Assembly (NCBI GenBank): GCA_964244655.1
Contig: CAXTJU010000038.1
Coordinates: forward strand, 1 to 33,324
Reading direction: 5' to 3'
DNA: 33,324 nucleotides
Source of the DNA: LMUY01 sp964244655
GTDB taxonomy: Bacteria; Pseudomonadota; Alphaproteobacteria; Acetobacterales; Acetobacteraceae
Shown here: one piece after another, positions 32,307 through 33,324 of the stretch
Numbering within the stretch: the first letter of the stretch is position 1
How the letters are laid out: each line of letters opens with the position of its first letter
Position numbers and translations under genes: made by a program
Notes under the pieces: generated by a model
Told to the model about the DNA's origin: nothing
The model's database searches: none
The model's input: the letters and a program-made list of their open reading frames with translations, nothing else

Positions 32307-33170
32307 TCAAGCGTCGATCTCACCCCGCATCACCGCCACGCACTGCCCGCCGACATGCGCGCTGCGTACCGTGCCGCCCGCCCTCACCGCCCGGGTCAGC
32401 AACGTGCTCGGCCGCCCCATGTCGCGGCCCTGCTCCACCCGCAGCTTTACCTCGCTATCCGGCCCGCCCTCCGCCAGCAACGCGGCCAGGGTGACGGCGG
32501 CGCTGCCGGTGGCCGGGTCCTCGCCCACGCCGTCCAGGGGCGAGAACATGCGGGCGTGCAGGCCTTCGTCGCCATGGCTATAGAAGTAGATCGCGTTGGC
32601 GCCCGCGCGGGGGAACGTGCGGGCGAACGCCGCCGGGTCGCACCGGGCGCGGCGGAGCGCGTCCCGTGATGCAACCTCCGCAAAGGCGAACGGCACGCCG
32701 ACGGTGGCCACCAAGGGCTGGCCCACGATGTCCGCCGGCGCCAGCGACAGGCACTCCGCAACCGATCTAGCCGGGACGAAGGCCAGCCTCTGCAACGGCT
32801 GCGGCGCGGTGAGTTCGGCCCCCACCGGCACCCCGCCCTCCCGCAGCACCTCGACCGGAACCAGTCCCGCCGCCTCCTCGAACAGCATCCGCGGCGAGGC
32901 ATCGCCCTCCAGCGCCAGCACATAAGCGGTGCCGACGTTGGGGTGGCCGGCGAAGGGCAGCTCGCTCCCCGGCGTGAAGATGCGGACATGGGCGGTGTGC
33001 GCCGGGTCGCGCGGCGGCAGGACGAAGCTGGTTTCGGAATAGTTGAACTCCCGCGCGACCGCCTGCATCGCGGCCGTGTCCAGCCCGGCCGCGTCCAGCA
33101 CGACGGCCAGCGGGTTGCCACCGAAGCGCTGGGCGGTGAACACGTCCACGGTGCGGTAGCGGCGCTGCAT
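32307..33170 (-). CDS. PhzF family isomerase/epimerase
   Basis: 287 residues of the diaminopimelate-epimerase-like fold. The start MQRRYRTVDVFTAQRFGGNPLAVVLDA, the catalytic Glu in REFNYSETSFVLPP, the FTPGSELPFAGHPNVGTAYVL block and the C-terminal SPLDGVGEDPATGSAAVTLAALLA are all as in PhzF proteins. PhzF itself isomerises DHHA in phenazine biosynthesis, but there are no phenazine genes here, and most bacterial members have unknown small-molecule substrates. ATG 33170 fits the family start; the frame also has an ATG at 33233 that runs into the preceding gene. It follows the aldo/keto reductase by 2 nt and is probably co-transcribed. Confidence 0.93.
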   Translation of the reverse strand: MQRRYRTVDVFTAQRFGGNPLAVVLDAAGLDTAAMQAVAREFNYSETSFVLPPRDPAHTAHVRIFTPGSELPFAGHPNVGTAYVLALEGDASPRMLFEEAAGLVPVEVLREGGVPVGAELTAPQPLQRLAFVPARSVAECLSLAPADIVGQPLVATVGVPFAFAEVASRDALRRARCDPAAFARTFPRAGANAIYFYSHGDEGLHARMFSPLDGVGEDPATGSAAVTLAALLAEGGPDSEVKLRVEQGRDMGRPSTLLTRAVRAGGTVRSAHVGGQCVAVMRGEIDA

Positions 33171-33172
33171 GG

Positions 33173-33324
33173 TCAGGCGGGGACGGCCGCCACCGAGTCC
33201 AGCTCCCGCAGCGCATCCTCCGGCAGCGTGCACCCGGCGGCGGCGAGGTTCTCTCGCAAGTGCGCCGCGGACGAGGTGCCGGGGATCAGCAGGATGTTGG
33301 GCGCGCGGCGCAGCAGCCAGGCGA
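33173..33324 (-). CDS. Aldo/keto reductase, C-terminal end (partial)
   Basis: A minus-strand frame enters from the right edge and ends TGA at 33173-33175. The visible 49 or so residues, AWLLRRAPNILLIPGTSSAAHLRENLAAAG and LPEDALRELDSVAA, match the C-terminus of aldo/keto reductases: the IPGTSSxAHLxEN stretch contacts the NADPH phosphate. The family reduces aldehydes and ketones with NADPH; the catalytic tetrad is outside the window. No start lies inside the window. Confidence 0.85.
   Translation of the reverse strand, partial: AWLLRRAPNILLIPGTSSAAHLRENLAAAGCTLPEDALRELDSVAAVPA

Noticed and set aside
32307..33170. Phenazine biosynthesis gene
   Set aside because: PhzF-fold proteins are widespread; no other phenazine gene is present in the window.

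Overview
The window is very GC-rich (roughly 70% by eye) with dense, often overlapping genes. It looks like an alphaproteobacterial chromosome, most likely Rhodospirillales/Acetobacteraceae. The main clues are the tilS-ftsH order, a D-amino-acid aminotransferase directly before hfq-hflX, alphaproteobacterial-type citrate synthase and FtsH, and short palindromic intergenic repeats of the kind common in that group. No tRNA, rRNA, CRISPR array, transposase or integrase was seen.

Layout. 1-2360: end of tilS, then ftsH closed by a strong bidirectional terminator. 2375-5210 (minus): uppP, a GDSL hydrolase and an MFS exporter. 5287-8719 (minus): DedA membrane protein, ATP-grasp ligase and old yellow enzyme, followed by an AT-richer lipoprotein gene. 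8862-11940 (plus): a tightly overlapping operon of an ACAD10/11-type acyl-CoA dehydrogenase, an SDR and an ACAD10/11-type kinase-like phosphotransferase. 12063-14969 (minus): class III aminotransferase, DUF1194 VWA protein, a 48-residue membrane miniprotein and a ClpP-like secreted protein. 15095-18612: a small secreted protein, pyrE (minus), an ELM1-like protein, an 85-residue protein and a GDPD phosphodiesterase. 18533-21976 (minus): DUF188 protein, an unknown protein, gltA and an SNase-like protein. 22090-24069 (minus): SixA phosphatase and a CHAD protein. 24155-26430 (plus): a non-canonical SDR and an Fe-S cryptochrome/photolyase. 26587-27851 (minus): a GH24 muramidase coupled to a small secreted protein. 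28021-31443 (plus): dat, hfq, hflX and an inositol-monophosphatase family gene. 31560-33324 (minus): a broken HNH nuclease gene, PhzF-like isomerase and the end of an aldo/keto reductase.

Most of this is housekeeping or general metabolism. The parts most worth a second look are: (1) the muramidase plus small exported protein, which has the architecture of a toxin/immunity pair; (2) the dehydrogenase-SDR-kinase operon, which resembles a split ACAD10/11 system for 4-hydroxyacyl substrates; (3) a four-hairpin intergenic element present twice almost intact and once truncated, filling the space between convergent genes and showing a compensatory base change; (4) an HNH gene interrupted by one in-frame TGA; (5) a 21-bp perfect palindrome flanked by a direct repeat beside a plus-strand terminator that no annotated gene explains. 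Three AT-richer patches (about 5.28-5.95, 26.5-27.1 and 31.45-32.3 kb) stand out from the backbone and hold the lipoprotein, the putative immunity gene and the broken HNH gene.
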